DNA from: Gaiellasilicea sp963850995 | GTDB lineage: Bacteria; Actinomycetota; Thermoleophilia; Gaiellales; Gaiellaceae | NCBI GenBank assembly: GCA_963850995.1 | Contig: CAWKNQ010000013.1 | Location: forward strand, 186,001 to 250,000 | DNA: 64,000 bases | Direction of reading: 5' to 3' | In this document: piece after piece, positions 11,594-19,637 of the stretch | How the letters are laid out: each line of letters starts with the position of its first letter | Position numbering within the stretch: position 1 is the first letter of the stretch | The notes under the pieces: model-generated | Told to the model about the DNA's origin: nothing | Seen by the model: the letters and a program-made list of their open reading frames with translations, nothing else | Database searches by the model: none | Position numbers and translations under genes: made by a program

Positions 11594-13239
11594 TGGCTCG
11601 GATCAAGGACACTTCGGTGCGGGAGGTCGTCGCGGCAGCCGACATGGTCGAGGTCGTCTCCGGGCGGACGCCGCTGCGCCGAGCGGGGGCTCGCTACACC
11701 GGGCGGTGCCCGTTCCACGAGGAGCGGACGCCGAGCTTCTCCGTCAACGCGGCCGACAAGCTCTACCACTGCTTCGGCTGCGGCAAGGGCGGCGACGTGA
11801 TCACGTTCGTGCGCGAGACGGAGAACCTCGACTTCGCCGAGGCCGTCGAATGGCTCGCCGAGCGCTTTCGCGTTCCGCTCGAGTACGAGGAGACCTCGCC
11901 GCGCCTGGAGGAGTCGCGCAGGCGGCGCGACCGGCTGCACGAGGTGCTCGACCAGGCGGCCTCGTTCTACGAGCGCCACCTCTGGGAGAGCGCAGCCGGC
12001 GCGCCGGTCCGCGCCTACCTCGAGGGGCGCGGGCTCGGCGAGGAGGTGTGCCGCGAATTCCGGCTCGGCCTCTCTCCGGGGTCCGGGCTGGCCCAGAAAG
12101 CGGGGGAGAAGGGCTTCACGCCCGACGAGCTCCGCGGTGCCGGCCTGACGAACGCCCGCGGCAACGACTACTTCCCGCAGCGCCTGATGTTCCCGCTCGC
12201 CGACGCCCGCGGCCGGATCGTCGGCTTCCAGGCGCGCAAGCTGCGCGACGACGACCCGCTCCGGGGCAAGTACGTCAACTCGCCCGAAGGCGAGCTCTTC
12301 CACAAGTCGGCGATCCTCTACGGGCTCCACCTCGGGCGCACCGCGATCGCGAAGCAGGAGCGCGCGGTCGTCGTCGAGGGGAACACCGACGTGATCGCGC
12401 TCCGCCAGGCCGGCTTCGAGCCGGTGGTCGCCTCGATGGGCACGGCGCTGACCGACCGGCAGCTGAAGGAGCTGCAGCGACTCACGCGGCGCCTCTATCT
12501 CTGCTTCGACTCGGATGCGGCCGGCGAGGAGGCGACGCTGCGCGGGATGGAGCTTGCGGTCTCGCTCGGCTTCGACGTCCGGGTGGTGAGGCTCCCGAAG
12601 GGCCAGGATCCCGCGGACGCGCCGGCGGACTTCGAGGCACGGCTCGCGGGGGCCGAGAGCTACGTCGTCCACCGTGTGCGGCTCGAGCTCGACCGGACGC
12701 CCGACCGGCACGAGGCGTTCGTACGCGCCCGTGAGGTGCTCGGGCGCAACGAGGACTCGCCCGAGTGGCAGGACGCCCTGCGCCTGCTCGCCGGGCGGCT
12801 GAGCCTGCCGCGAGAGACCCTCGCCGGCCTGACCCCGAAGGGCGGCACGCGCACGATCGCAGAAGACCTCTCGCCGAAGCTGCTCGAGAAGGGCGAGCGG
12901 CTGGAGCGGAACGCACTCGCTGCGTGCGTGCTCCACCCCTCGCTCGTCAAGCTGCTCGCGGAGATCACGCCCGAGCACTTCGACGCGGACCTGCACCGGC
13001 GCTTCAGGGCTCACCTCGTGGACGGCGGGGAGGAGGACGAGGAGCTGCTCGCACTCCGCGCCGAGCTCGATGCGCGCGCCGCGCGCGAAGGGCTGGACGA
13101 ACGCACCGGCAAGGAGCTCCTTCTCCACCTGCGCGAGCGGCGCCTGCGGCGCGAGCTGGCCGGGGCGGAGCTGGAGCGCATCAAGGAGCTGCAGAGCGCC
13201 CTGGCGCGCGTCCAGGCGGCCGTCGCCGAGCTGGCTTGA
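11593..13239 (+). CDS. dnaG: DNA primase
   Basis: 548 aa. Makes the RNA primers for replication and works with the DnaB helicase. Zinc-ribbon CPFHEERTPSF...HCFGCGKGGD (about residues 38-68), then the primase core and TOPRIM domain with the acidic triad in VVEGNTDV (usually EGYMD) and CFDSDAAG. The C-terminal helicase-binding region is less conserved and shorter than in E. coli (581 aa). Start ATG overlaps the dgt stop. Confidence 0.96.
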   Translation: MARIKDTSVREVVAAADMVEVVSGRTPLRRAGARYTGRCPFHEERTPSFSVNAADKLYHCFGCGKGGDVITFVRETENLDFAEAVEWLAERFRVPLEYEETSPRLEESRRRRDRLHEVLDQAASFYERHLWESAAGAPVRAYLEGRGLGEEVCREFRLGLSPGSGLAQKAGEKGFTPDELRGAGLTNARGNDYFPQRLMFPLADARGRIVGFQARKLRDDDPLRGKYVNSPEGELFHKSAILYGLHLGRTAIAKQERAVVVEGNTDVIALRQAGFEPVVASMGTALTDRQLKELQRLTRRLYLCFDSDAAGEEATLRGMELAVSLGFDVRVVRLPKGQDPADAPADFEARLAGAESYVVHRVRLELDRTPDRHEAFVRAREVLGRNEDSPEWQDALRLLAGRLSLPRETLAGLTPKGGTRTIAEDLSPKLLEKGERLERNALAACVLHPSLVKLLAEITPEHFDADLHRRFRAHLVDGGEEDEELLALRAELDARAAREGLDERTGKELLLHLRERRLRRELAGAELERIKELQSALARVQAAVAELA

Positions 13240-13263
13240 GCGGCGACGGCGAGCGGCTACAAT
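13236..13263 (+). promoter_or_regulatory. Candidate tRNA-Asn promoter
   Basis: TTGAGC at 13236-13241 and TACAAT at 13258-13263 with 16-bp spacing. The start would be near 13270, seven bases before the tRNA. The -35 box overlaps the dnaG stop codon. Confidence 0.65.
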
Positions 13264-13276
13264 CCCCCGGCTGCGT

Positions 13277-13349
13277 TCCCGCGTAGCTCAATTGGCAGAG
13301 CATCCGGCTGTTAACCGGAGGGTTGTTGGTTCGAGTCCAACCGCGGGAG
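13277..13349 (+). tRNA. tRNA-Asn (GTT)
   Basis: 73-nt cloverleaf. Acceptor stem TCCCGCG/CGCGGGA, D arm with AGCTCAATTGGCAGAGC, anticodon loop CTGTTAA with GTT, T arm GTTGGTTCGAGTCCAAC. Discriminator G. CCA is not encoded. Confidence 0.95.
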
Positions 13350-13365
13350 TCAGGAAGCACCTGAC
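13349..13365 (+). other. Hairpin at the tRNA-Asn 3' end
   Basis: 6-bp stem GTCAGG/CCTGAC with loop AAGCA beginning at the discriminator base. No T tract follows. It may be a 3' trailer structure or weak terminator. Confidence 0.4.
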
Positions 13366-13444
13366 CTGCACCATGCATCTCGGAGGTCATCAAGGCTCAG
13401 GCGCCCCTTCCCCTCGGGATCCCACGAGTCGCGGGGCGTGCTCG

Positions 13445-14266
13445 TCAGGGCTTGGGGCGTTCTGGCTCTCGACGCTGGAACGTCCGCCGACCGACCTCGG
13501 CGAAGGCACCGTGGGACCATGACCACGTGACGACCGAAATCGTTTCCGGGTCTGATCCGTAGACGTTAAACCCGAGCGCCTCTCCACGCCGGTGCGGTCT
13601 GGGCCGCCCGAAGCCGGCGGCGGTCGCGAGAACGATCGAGGAACGCTGGTCATGCTCGACCACCTCGAACTCTCCGCGCTCGGCTACGGAGCTCTGATGG
13701 ACGTGGCCGCTGAGAACGAGCTCGACTCCTGCCGACGCAAGTCTCTGCAGCACCAGGTCGCGCTTGCGCACAGGACGCTTGTGTGCAGCGCGCCAAGGAG
13801 GTGCGGCAAGATGGTGGTGAAGCGCGACCGTCCGCAGCGCACCGGGCTGCACGGCTTCGAGCTTCGGCGCGAGGCGGTCGAGCTGGGACGAATCGAGCGC
13901 GCCCCCCTGCTGACGCCACGGACGAACTGAGTTCATTCCAACGATCGCGAGCCGATCGGAGATGTATACGGGCTGTGCCGTTCCGAAGACAAGTTCCCAT
14001 GCCTCGCGAGTCCGCGTGAAGCGTGTCGGGAAGACGTACGGAATATCGTGGTTGCCCGGAATTGCTAGCAGCGGGAGGCTGAGGCTCTCGAGCAGCTCAC
14101 GCGCCCCCGCGAGCTCCGCCGGGCGACCGCGGTGTGTGAGGTCACCCGAGACCACGAGGATCTCAGGATCCAGCGTAGGAATCAGCTCGCGTAGGCGCTC
14201 GAGTGGCTCCGGCGCAGTGGTGTGCCCCAGGTGGAGATCGGAGATGTGGAGAATCCGTCCGGTCAT
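13445..14266 (-). CDS. Metallophosphoesterase (calcineurin-like)
   Basis: 273 aa. All five metal/phosphate motifs are present: DLHLGH (residues 10-15), GDLTHRG, GNHD, HHHL and GHVHQS. Domain order and size suit the cyclic-nucleotide/nucleotide phosphodiesterase side of the family, but the substrate is not evident. No signal peptide, so probably cytosolic. It ends a run of minus-strand lipid-metabolism genes but is separated from dagK by 116 bp. Confidence 0.87.
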   Translation of the reverse strand: MTGRILHISDLHLGHTTAPEPLERLRELIPTLDPEILVVSGDLTHRGRPAELAGARELLESLSLPLLAIPGNHDIPYVFPTRFTRTREAWELVFGTAQPVYISDRLAIVGMNSVRPWRQQGGALDSSQLDRLAPKLEAVQPGALRTVALHHHLAAPPWRAAHKRPVRKRDLVLQRLASAGVELVLSGHVHQSSVAERGEFEVVEHDQRSSIVLATAAGFGRPRPHRRGEALGFNVYGSDPETISVVTWSWSHGAFAEVGRRTFQRREPERPKP

Positions 14267-14382
14267 GGCGCTCGCTCGGTGTAGGGTCGAGCGCGAGTCA
14301 AGAGGCTCGTCGGTCGAGCTTGGGTCAGGGGAGCTCGCGATCCAGCAGTCTTACGGATGACTGCCGGCCCGGGCGTATTCGA

Positions 14383-15270
14383 TTACGCCGCCTTGGGCGT
14401 CGGGACGCACACCGTCACAGCGCTCGGCTGGACGGCGACGCGAAACGTCTTCCTCTTGTCTCGGTCGCCACCGTCGAGCTCGTAGAGGACCTTGCGGCTC
14501 AGCTTCACCTCGGCCTTGCGACCCTTGGTCATGTGGACGAAGCGGGATTTCTGGATGCCGCCTGTTGCACTACGCGCGAGTGTCCGGCCCCACTGGAAAA
14601 CGCCGTGCGCGCTGCCGACACCGATCTCGAGCAGCCCGTCGTCGGGCCGCGCGTCCGCAAAGGCCTTGACGCCGGCGAACGCATTCCCGACGTTGCCGAA
14701 GAGGACGAGGCTCGCCGGCCCCTCGTACCACTCCTCTCCGTCAACCACGACCTTCGCGTCGAAGGGCTTCGAGCGGAGATTCTTCGCCCCCGCCCACACA
14801 TATGCCGACCGTCCGAGCGCGTGTTTCATCTCGGGAGTGGCGTCGCGGATCACGCGTGCATCGAAGCCGACGCCGGCCATGACGGCGAACATCTCGCCGT
14901 TCAGTCGCCCCACGTCCAGCTTGCGACGCGCGCCGTTGAGGCCAACCTCGACCGCATCATCGATGTGCTTCGGTATGCCGAGGTTCGACGCGAACAGATT
15001 CGCGGTGCCCGCCGGGAGGATCGCCATGGTCGCGGCCGTGCCGGCAACGACGTCGACGCAACGCTGGACCATCCCGTCGCCGCCCCAGACGAAGATCAGA
15101 TCGGCGCCTTGCTCCAGTGCGCGACGAACCTGCCTGGGAGCCAGGTGGCTCTTGGGAACCTCATGCCAGATCGGATCTCTGATGCCGTTGTTCTCGAGTG
15201 CCTTGCGAAGCGCCGGAAGACCGCCGTGGAGGCTCTTGCCCGAGTGAGCGACGACCGCGACGGTGCTCAT
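14383..15270 (-). CDS. Diacylglycerol kinase family lipid kinase
   Basis: 295 aa DagK/YegS-type lipid kinase that phosphorylates diacylglycerol or a related lipid with ATP. Glycine-rich GGDGMVQRCVDV and LPAGTANLFASNLG motifs form the nucleotide site; GVGFDARV is the usual following block. The start overlaps the stop of the PAP2 phosphatase gene (ATGA). A lipid phosphatase and a lipid kinase made together suggest a phosphatidate/diacylglycerol cycle. Confidence 0.88.
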   Translation of the reverse strand: MSTVAVVAHSGKSLHGGLPALRKALENNGIRDPIWHEVPKSHLAPRQVRRALEQGADLIFVWGGDGMVQRCVDVVAGTAATMAILPAGTANLFASNLGIPKHIDDAVEVGLNGARRKLDVGRLNGEMFAVMAGVGFDARVIRDATPEMKHALGRSAYVWAGAKNLRSKPFDAKVVVDGEEWYEGPASLVLFGNVGNAFAGVKAFADARPDDGLLEIGVGSAHGVFQWGRTLARSATGGIQKSRFVHMTKGRKAEVKLSRKVLYELDGGDRDKRKTFRVAVQPSAVTVCVPTPKAA

Positions 15271-15989
15271 GCCCGTGCCTCGGCCGGAACGTCGACGGGA
15301 GCGCGTTCGGCAGCGTCGGCGGAGAAGTCGAATTGAGTGTCGATGGCGACCTCACCGTTATTCCGTTCCTTGCGCAGCTCGGCGACCCGCCGGGAGGTAC
15401 GCGCCGCGAAGAGCGCGACGCACAACGCGCCGACGCCCATCAGCACTCCGGCGGTGACGTCGATCGGGTGATGCTCGCCGCGGTAGATCCGCGAGCCGAT
15501 CACGGCGAGCGGGAAAAGGGCGCCGATGCTCCAGATCGCGACGCGCACCCGAATGTCCTTGAAGTGCGCCGCGAGAAGCAATGTCAGCGAGCCATAGATC
15601 GCCACGGAGGCGGCAACGTGGCCGGACGGATAGCTGTGCGTCAGGTTGAACGGATCCATCTGCTCGACGGGCGGCCGTGGGCGAGCCACGAAGTAGACGA
15701 CGAGCGCGTAGCAGAGGACTTCGGCGAGCGCCGCCTGAAGGACGAAGCTGGCCATCCTCCAACGTCGGCGCAGGATGAAGAAGATCCCGACAATGCCGAT
15801 GAGCGGGATCAGCACGTAGCGGTCCGCCAGATTCGAGGTGATGTACGACACGTCGTCCAGGAACGGCGTGCGCTGACCCTCCACCCAGATGGGCAACCAC
15901 TCGTCGGCGGTGACGACGGCGTCGATCGAGAGCAGGATCCTCGTCACGAAGAACCCGAGCGCCACGACACCGGTGGCCAGGACGACCAC
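15267..15989 (-). CDS. PAP2 family lipid phosphatase (N-terminus probably longer, frameshift)
   Basis: Membrane phosphatase of the PAP2 type, with motifs ARPRPP, YPSGH and SRIYRGEHHPID and about six membrane helices. The GTG at 15989 lies inside the first helix. Upstream in the same frame the sequence still reads as protein (HLLPSLFVSWLVANAG), with no start codon. A good ATG at 16150, behind AGGAAGAGG, opens another frame (MTEATPPIHVSGVPLESR), so a single-base frameshift between about 16040 and 16075 probably joins them into a protein of about 290 aa. Its ATG overlaps the stop of the upstream leader ORF. Confidence 0.82.
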   Translation of the reverse strand: MVVLATGVVALGFFVTRILLSIDAVVTADEWLPIWVEGQRTPFLDDVSYITSNLADRYVLIPLIGIVGIFFILRRRWRMASFVLQAALAEVLCYALVVYFVARPRPPVEQMDPFNLTHSYPSGHVAASVAIYGSLTLLLAAHFKDIRVRVAIWSIGALFPLAVIGSRIYRGEHHPIDVTAGVLMGVGALCVALFAARTSRRVAELRKERNNGEVAIDTQFDFSADAAERAPVDVPAEARA

Positions 15990-16146
15990 GCCAGCGTTCG
16001 CTACGAGCCAGGAGACGAAGAGCGATGGGAGCAGGTGAAGCCGGTCACCCAGATGCTCAGCCCAGCCACCTTCGCCGCCTTGAGCCGCCGCCCAGCGCGC
16101 GATTCGAGCGGGACGCCCGACACATGGATAGGAGGCGTCGCCTCAG

Positions 16147-16257
16147 TCATGACCTCTTCCTTTCTCGAGTGCGCCGTCGGGTCGCTGCGCGCGGCGCTTG
16201 CCGGGCAAGCAGACACACCGCCGGGCGTCCGATCGAGTAGTTCGGCGCAGTGGTCAT
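16147..16257 (-). CDS. Short leader ORF upstream of the PAP2 gene
   Basis: 36 codons, MTTAPNYSIGR... ending RERKRS. It has the best ribosome site in the area (AGGAGCC, 4 bases before ATG), supplied by leader element 1. Its TGA overlaps the PAP2 ATG at 16150 (ATGA), so translation of the two is probably coupled. No homology recognised; very Arg-rich end. Confidence 0.45.
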   Translation of the reverse strand: MTTAPNYSIGRPAVCLLARQAPRAATRRRTRERKRS

Positions 16258-16376
16258 GGGCGGCTCCTGACGCTTGGCTTTCGCGTGACTCAGGTCACAC
16301 GCGATGCCGGCCAGGTGTCGGAGCCGGAAGAGATCTGCCCGCCTAAGGCTGGAGCAAGGCAGAAGTCACCCTACCA
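16258..16376 (-). promoter_or_regulatory. Leader element 1: promoter plus two-hairpin RNA
   Basis: Extended -10 box TGGTAGGGT (16368-16376). Hairpin P1: TTGCTC (16352-16357) with GGGCAG (16335-16340), 11-nt loop. Hairpin P2: CCGGC (16323-16327) with GCCGG (16307-16311), 11-nt loop. The P2 5' strand and its next bases (CCGGCTCC) are also complementary to GGAGCC of the ribosome site (16262-16268). One of four copies in the window. Confidence 0.65.
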
Positions 16377-16469
16377 CCCCCGCGCGAGGGTGTCGAGACC
16401 CCGCCCTCTGCCCCGTGGTTCAGCGCTGTGCCCCGCGGTGCCGGCCGCCACCTCTCTCATCGCAGCGCC

Positions 16470-16919
16470 CTACGCCTGACGGTCCTGCCGCTCCGCTTCG
16501 GCCTTCAGGTGCTCGAGCTCGCCCTGAAGCGTGCGGTCCAGCATGCTTCGGAGCGGACGACGGAGGAGGCTGGCCACGAGCCCTGCGTACGACTCCTCGG
16601 TCCTGACAAGCGTCCCACCGTTCCGCGGCTCCAACGTGTGGACGTGGATCGCCTTGATCCCGAACGACGTCCCGGTCCAGGCGGTTCGCCGAGGTGCGTC
16701 GACGTCCCTGATGGTCGACGTGATCGTCCCCGGCCCCGCCTTCCAGCGGAACTCGGATCCCTCCTCGAAGCCTCCGTCGATAGAAACGGACTCGACTGCG
16801 GGATTCCAGCTCGGCCAGTGCTCGATTTCGGTGAGAACGGCCCACACCAGCTCTGGAGCTGCGGCGACCTCGATCTCGCTCGACGCGACGACCCGAGCAC
16901 CCTTGTCGATCTCGACCAT
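16470..16919 (-). CDS. SRPBCC family protein (polyketide cyclase/ligand-binding fold)
   Basis: 149 aa from ATG 16919, 14 bp behind the DUF2238-type gene. It has the START-like pattern of a first strand (ASSEIEVAAAPELVWAVL), the W-P-S-W-N-P segment and long C-terminal helix (MLDRTLQGELEHLKAEAE). The fold binds hydrophobic ligands; function here unknown. Last gene of the operon starting at 18713. Confidence 0.8.
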   Translation of the reverse strand: MVEIDKGARVVASSEIEVAAAPELVWAVLTEIEHWPSWNPAVESVSIDGGFEEGSEFRWKAGPGTITSTIRDVDAPRRTAWTGTSFGIKAIHVHTLEPRNGGTLVRTEESYAGLVASLLRRPLRSMLDRTLQGELEHLKAEAERQDRQA

Positions 16920-16933
16920 CGCGTCGCTCCGCG

Positions 16934-17662
16934 TCACTCGGCCGCGGCGACGGATCTGTCGGAATGGAGTGTCAGGAAGCTGCCGAACCGCTTGTCGGCG
17001 AGCGCTGCGCCCGGCCGGCGTCTCAGGGAATGCCCGCCGAGGCTCCAGAGTGTCAGGACGATCGCGCTCAGCGTCGCGCCCATGGTGTCCCAGATCAGAT
17101 CGGTCGCTGTGTCCGTCGCCGTGCCGACGAGATTCGAGCCCGCCCACTCATCCAGCGACCACTCGACAATCTCCCAACCGGCGCCGATTGCCATTCCGAG
17201 CATCACTGCCGTCAGGAAGAAGCCGAACTTCTGGTGCACCTGCTTGAGATCGCTGAGCTCGGGGAGGACGCCGAGACGGACCAGCAGCACGTAGACCATC
17301 CCCGTTAGGAGGAACGGCACGGTGAAATGCACGACGTTGTCGTAGCCCTTCCACGAGTCGTAGAGGCCGAGCACCTCGCCCCACGCGACGAGGACCATGA
17401 CGACGATGAGGCTGAAGTCGTAGAAGCGCGGAAGGTCGATGAGCCGGGCGAGCAGCAGGACTGCGGACGCGGCGACAAGGATCGCGACCGGTCTCCCGGA
17501 GAGCCCCCACACGACCGCACCGCCGACGAAGAGGATGCGATAGACGTCGAGCGGATCGCGGACGATGCGCGACCAATCTCCGAGGAACAGCTTCTGCCAC
17601 GTAAGGCCCTGCGGCTCGGCGCGCACCTCGGGGGCAAGGGTTCCGGTCACTTCGGCCTCCAA
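16934..17662 (-). CDS. DUF2238/YjdF-like membrane protein
   Basis: 242 aa with about six membrane helices. The family-typical motif GAGWEIVEWSLDEW followed by D-T-x-x-D-L-x-D-T (TATDLIWDTMGA) near the last helices supports YjdF/DUF2238. The role of the family is not established. Lies between a small membrane protein and the SRPBCC gene on the same strand. Confidence 0.78.
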   Translation of the reverse strand: MEAEVTGTLAPEVRAEPQGLTWQKLFLGDWSRIVRDPLDVYRILFVGGAVVWGLSGRPVAILVAASAVLLLARLIDLPRFYDFSLIVVMVLVAWGEVLGLYDSWKGYDNVVHFTVPFLLTGMVYVLLVRLGVLPELSDLKQVHQKFGFFLTAVMLGMAIGAGWEIVEWSLDEWAGSNLVGTATDTATDLIWDTMGATLSAIVLTLWSLGGHSLRRRPGAALADKRFGSFLTLHSDRSVAAAE

Positions 17663-17711
17663 TCTCTCTCGTGCGCAGAGGCGACAACGTCATTGCGTTG
17701 ACCGTTGGCGC

Positions 17712-18236
17712 TCACTTCACGATCACCTTGAACCCGACGATGAGCAGCCCGACCGCGGCGTTGAGAGAGGCGGCGGCGACGACTCCGACCAGACCGTGAC
17801 CCTCCTTGCGCGAGAAGACGATTCCCCAGCCGACGAGTGCCGCCATGCCGCTCAACCAGGCCAGGTCGAAGGCGATCTGGGCGCTCAGGGCGCCGACGGC
17901 GCCGAGCGCGAGCGGAACGGCGAGGACGAAGCTCGACTGGAGAAGCGGCCATTCTCGCGCCATGACCGCCGCGATGGCGTGCCGTCCCATGCGGTGGTGG
18001 CCCTTGATGCGGTCGGCAAGCAAATCCGAGTAGACGTGCGCAATCCAGAAGAACACACCGGTGGCCACGAGGAGCCAGAAGCCGCGGAGCGGCGTCACTG
18101 AGTCGCTCTCATCCAGCCCCACGACGACGGCCGTGGCGATGATGGTCCCCTCGATCGCGCCCACGAGACTCGGCGAGCGCTTGCCTGCGACGCGGCTCGG
18201 AAGGTGCTTCTCCTTGATGCGCGTGGCGACCGCCAC
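17712..18236 (-). CDS. Multi-pass membrane protein, unknown
   Basis: 174 aa, four to five hydrophobic segments with a conserved-looking HVYSDLLADRIKGHHRMG loop after the second helix. No domain recognised with confidence. Begins 6 bp after the DUF4234 gene, so probably in the same transcript from leader element 2. Confidence 0.7.
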   Translation of the reverse strand: MAVATRIKEKHLPSRVAGKRSPSLVGAIEGTIIATAVVVGLDESDSVTPLRGFWLLVATGVFFWIAHVYSDLLADRIKGHHRMGRHAIAAVMAREWPLLQSSFVLAVPLALGAVGALSAQIAFDLAWLSGMAALVGWGIVFSRKEGHGLVGVVAAASLNAAVGLLIVGFKVIVK

Positions 18237-18242
18237 GGATCC

Positions 18243-18713
18243 TCAGGCGGACGCCGGCGCCTGGCCCGCCTGTGGAACGGCCTTCCACGCCGAGTTGAGG
18301 CCGCTCTGCATGTAGCCGACGAGCACGGGCGAGATCACGAGGAAGAGGACCAGGCCGAGCCACCCGTTGATCGGGACTTGACTGTTCAGTCGCTGGGCAG
18401 CTTGGATGCGCTGGAAGGTCGTGAAGTACGTCCAGATGGCCGGCACCACGATGAGCGCCCCGGGAAAGAGCGCGAGCGTCGACTTTGCCGGGCTGTCACC
18501 GAGCTCGTTGGTTCCCCTCGCCCGGCCGTAGTCGGCCATCTCGCGGTTCGTGAAGTACCACCAGAAGACCTGGTAGATCCCGAGCGTGATCAGGCTGAAG
18601 ACGACGACGAGGATCGGGTTGCGAATCTTCGCGACGACGCCCGGCGCCAGCTGAACGTGATCCGCCGGCAGCGGCGTAGCCAAGACGGTCGATTGATCGG
18701 GCGAGACGGCCAT
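18243..18713 (-). CDS. DUF4234 membrane protein
   Basis: 156 aa. The IRNPILVVVFSLITLGIYQV helix followed by FWWYFTNREMADYGR and the KSTLALFPGALIVVPAIWTY segment are typical of DUF4234. Three membrane helices. First gene behind leader element 2, with a strong ribosome site (AAGGAGCC) 4 bases before ATG. Confidence 0.83.
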   Translation of the reverse strand: MAVSPDQSTVLATPLPADHVQLAPGVVAKIRNPILVVVFSLITLGIYQVFWWYFTNREMADYGRARGTNELGDSPAKSTLALFPGALIVVPAIWTYFTTFQRIQAAQRLNSQVPINGWLGLVLFLVISPVLVGYMQSGLNSAWKAVPQAGQAPASA

Positions 18714-18830
18714 GGCGGCTCCTTACGGTTGCGTTCTGCGTCGACGGCGGTGTCGGCGCCACGCCGGCCGAGTGTCGGAGCCGGAAAGGGTTGCCCGCCT
18801 AAGGCTGGGGCAGACCCAACGACCTTACCA
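18714..18830 (-). promoter_or_regulatory. Leader element 2: promoter plus two-hairpin RNA
   Basis: Extended -10 TGGTAAGGT (18822-18830). P1: TGCCC (18808-18812) with GGGCA (18792-18796) and the loop CAGCCTTAGGC as in copy 1. P2: CCGGC (18780-18784) with GCCGG (18764-18768). Ribosome site GGAGCC near 18717-18723, complementary to the P2 strand. About 40 bases longer between P2 and the start codon than copies 3 and 4. Confidence 0.65.
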
Positions 18831-18902
18831 CTCGAAAGGCCACGGTGCGAATCGGGTTTTGGATGACCCGGTCGGGGTATGGTTTATGTACTGGAGTAAC
18901 GA

Positions 18903-19505
18903 GTGAGTTATCGCGAAACAGAACACCTCCGCGTTCTGATCGCGAACGAGCGGAGGGACCGCCTGGCGCTGCTCGCGCCGATCGTTGCCGCACTCGGGCA
19001 CGAGGTCATCGCTCGCGAGATCGATGTCGAGGACGTCGGGCCGGCAACTGCTCGAGAACGTCCCGACGTCGCGCTGGTCGGACTCGGCGAGAGCTCCGAC
19101 CATGCCCTCCGCCTTATCGAGAAGATCGTTCAGGAGGCGGCTTGCCCCGTGATCGTGCTGCTTCATGCACCCGACCCGGCATTCGTCAAGGAGGCGTCCA
19201 AGCGTGGCGTCTTCGCCTACGTCACTGACGGGGAAGGAACCGACTGGCAAAGCTCGATAGACATCGTCCTTCGCCGCTTCGCCGAGTATCACGACCTCGA
19301 GGGCGCGTTCGGACGGCGCGCCATCACGGAGCGCGCGAAGGGCATCCTGATGGAGCGCCACTCGGTGGACGAGGCCGCTGCCTTCGACATGCTCCGCGCG
19401 CACTCCCGCTCGACGAACAGGAAGCTCGTAGACATCGCCTCTGCAGTCGTCGATGGCCACTTTCTCTTGCCTAAAGCGGCGCCGGCATCGGCCTCGGGCG
19501 CGTGA
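18903..19505 (+). CDS. Response-regulator-like protein with ANTAR RNA-binding domain
   Basis: 200 aa. Residues about 9-120 form a receiver-like domain (VLIANERRDRLALLAP, then PDVALVGLG where the phospho-Asp would be), apparently degenerate. Residues about 125-185 are an ANTAR domain (ERAKGILMERHSVDEAAAFDML) that in known members binds paired RNA hairpins and prevents termination. It lies between leader elements 2 and 3, a suggestive but unproven link. GTG start, no strong ribosome site. Confidence 0.85.
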   Translation: MSYRETEHLRVLIANERRDRLALLAPIVAALGHEVIAREIDVEDVGPATARERPDVALVGLGESSDHALRLIEKIVQEAACPVIVLLHAPDPAFVKEASKRGVFAYVTDGEGTDWQSSIDIVLRRFAEYHDLEGAFGRRAITERAKGILMERHSVDEAAAFDMLRAHSRSTNRKLVDIASAVVDGHFLLPKAAPASASGA

Positions 19506-19544
19506 CCATCGGGTCCTGAGCGGCCGTAACCCTGCGGACGAAGG

Positions 19545-19637
19545 TGATACGGTGGAGGCCGCCTTGCCCTAAAGCCCGGCGGGCGACTTTCCGGCTCCAA
19601 TACTCGGTCGGCACTGGACGCGAACGGAGGAGCGCGC
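19545..19637 (+). promoter_or_regulatory. Leader element 3: promoter plus two-hairpin RNA
   Basis: Extended -10 TGATACGGT (19545-19553). P1: TTGCCC (19564-19569), loop TAAAGCCCGGC, GGGCGA (19581-19586). Linker CTTT. P2: CCGGC (19591-19595), loop TCCAATACTCG, GTCGG (19607-19611) with a compensatory G-U pair. Ribosome site GGAGGAG (19626-19632), which can pair with GCTCC of P2. Start codon GTG at 19638. Confidence 0.65.

Noticed and set aside
11575..13128. 517-codon open frame antisense to dnaG, and similar long antisense frames opposite coxL (34751-36340) and livG/SBP (45723-47717)
   Set aside because: High third-position GC keeps antisense frames open; their composition is low-complexity Arg/Glu/Val/Leu with no motifs, while the opposite strand has complete enzymes.
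19545..19637. Leader element as a c-di-GMP-I, SAM-IV or fluoride riboswitch
   Set aside because: The conserved core strings of those families as I remember them do not align with the P1-P2 arrangement; only short accidental matches.
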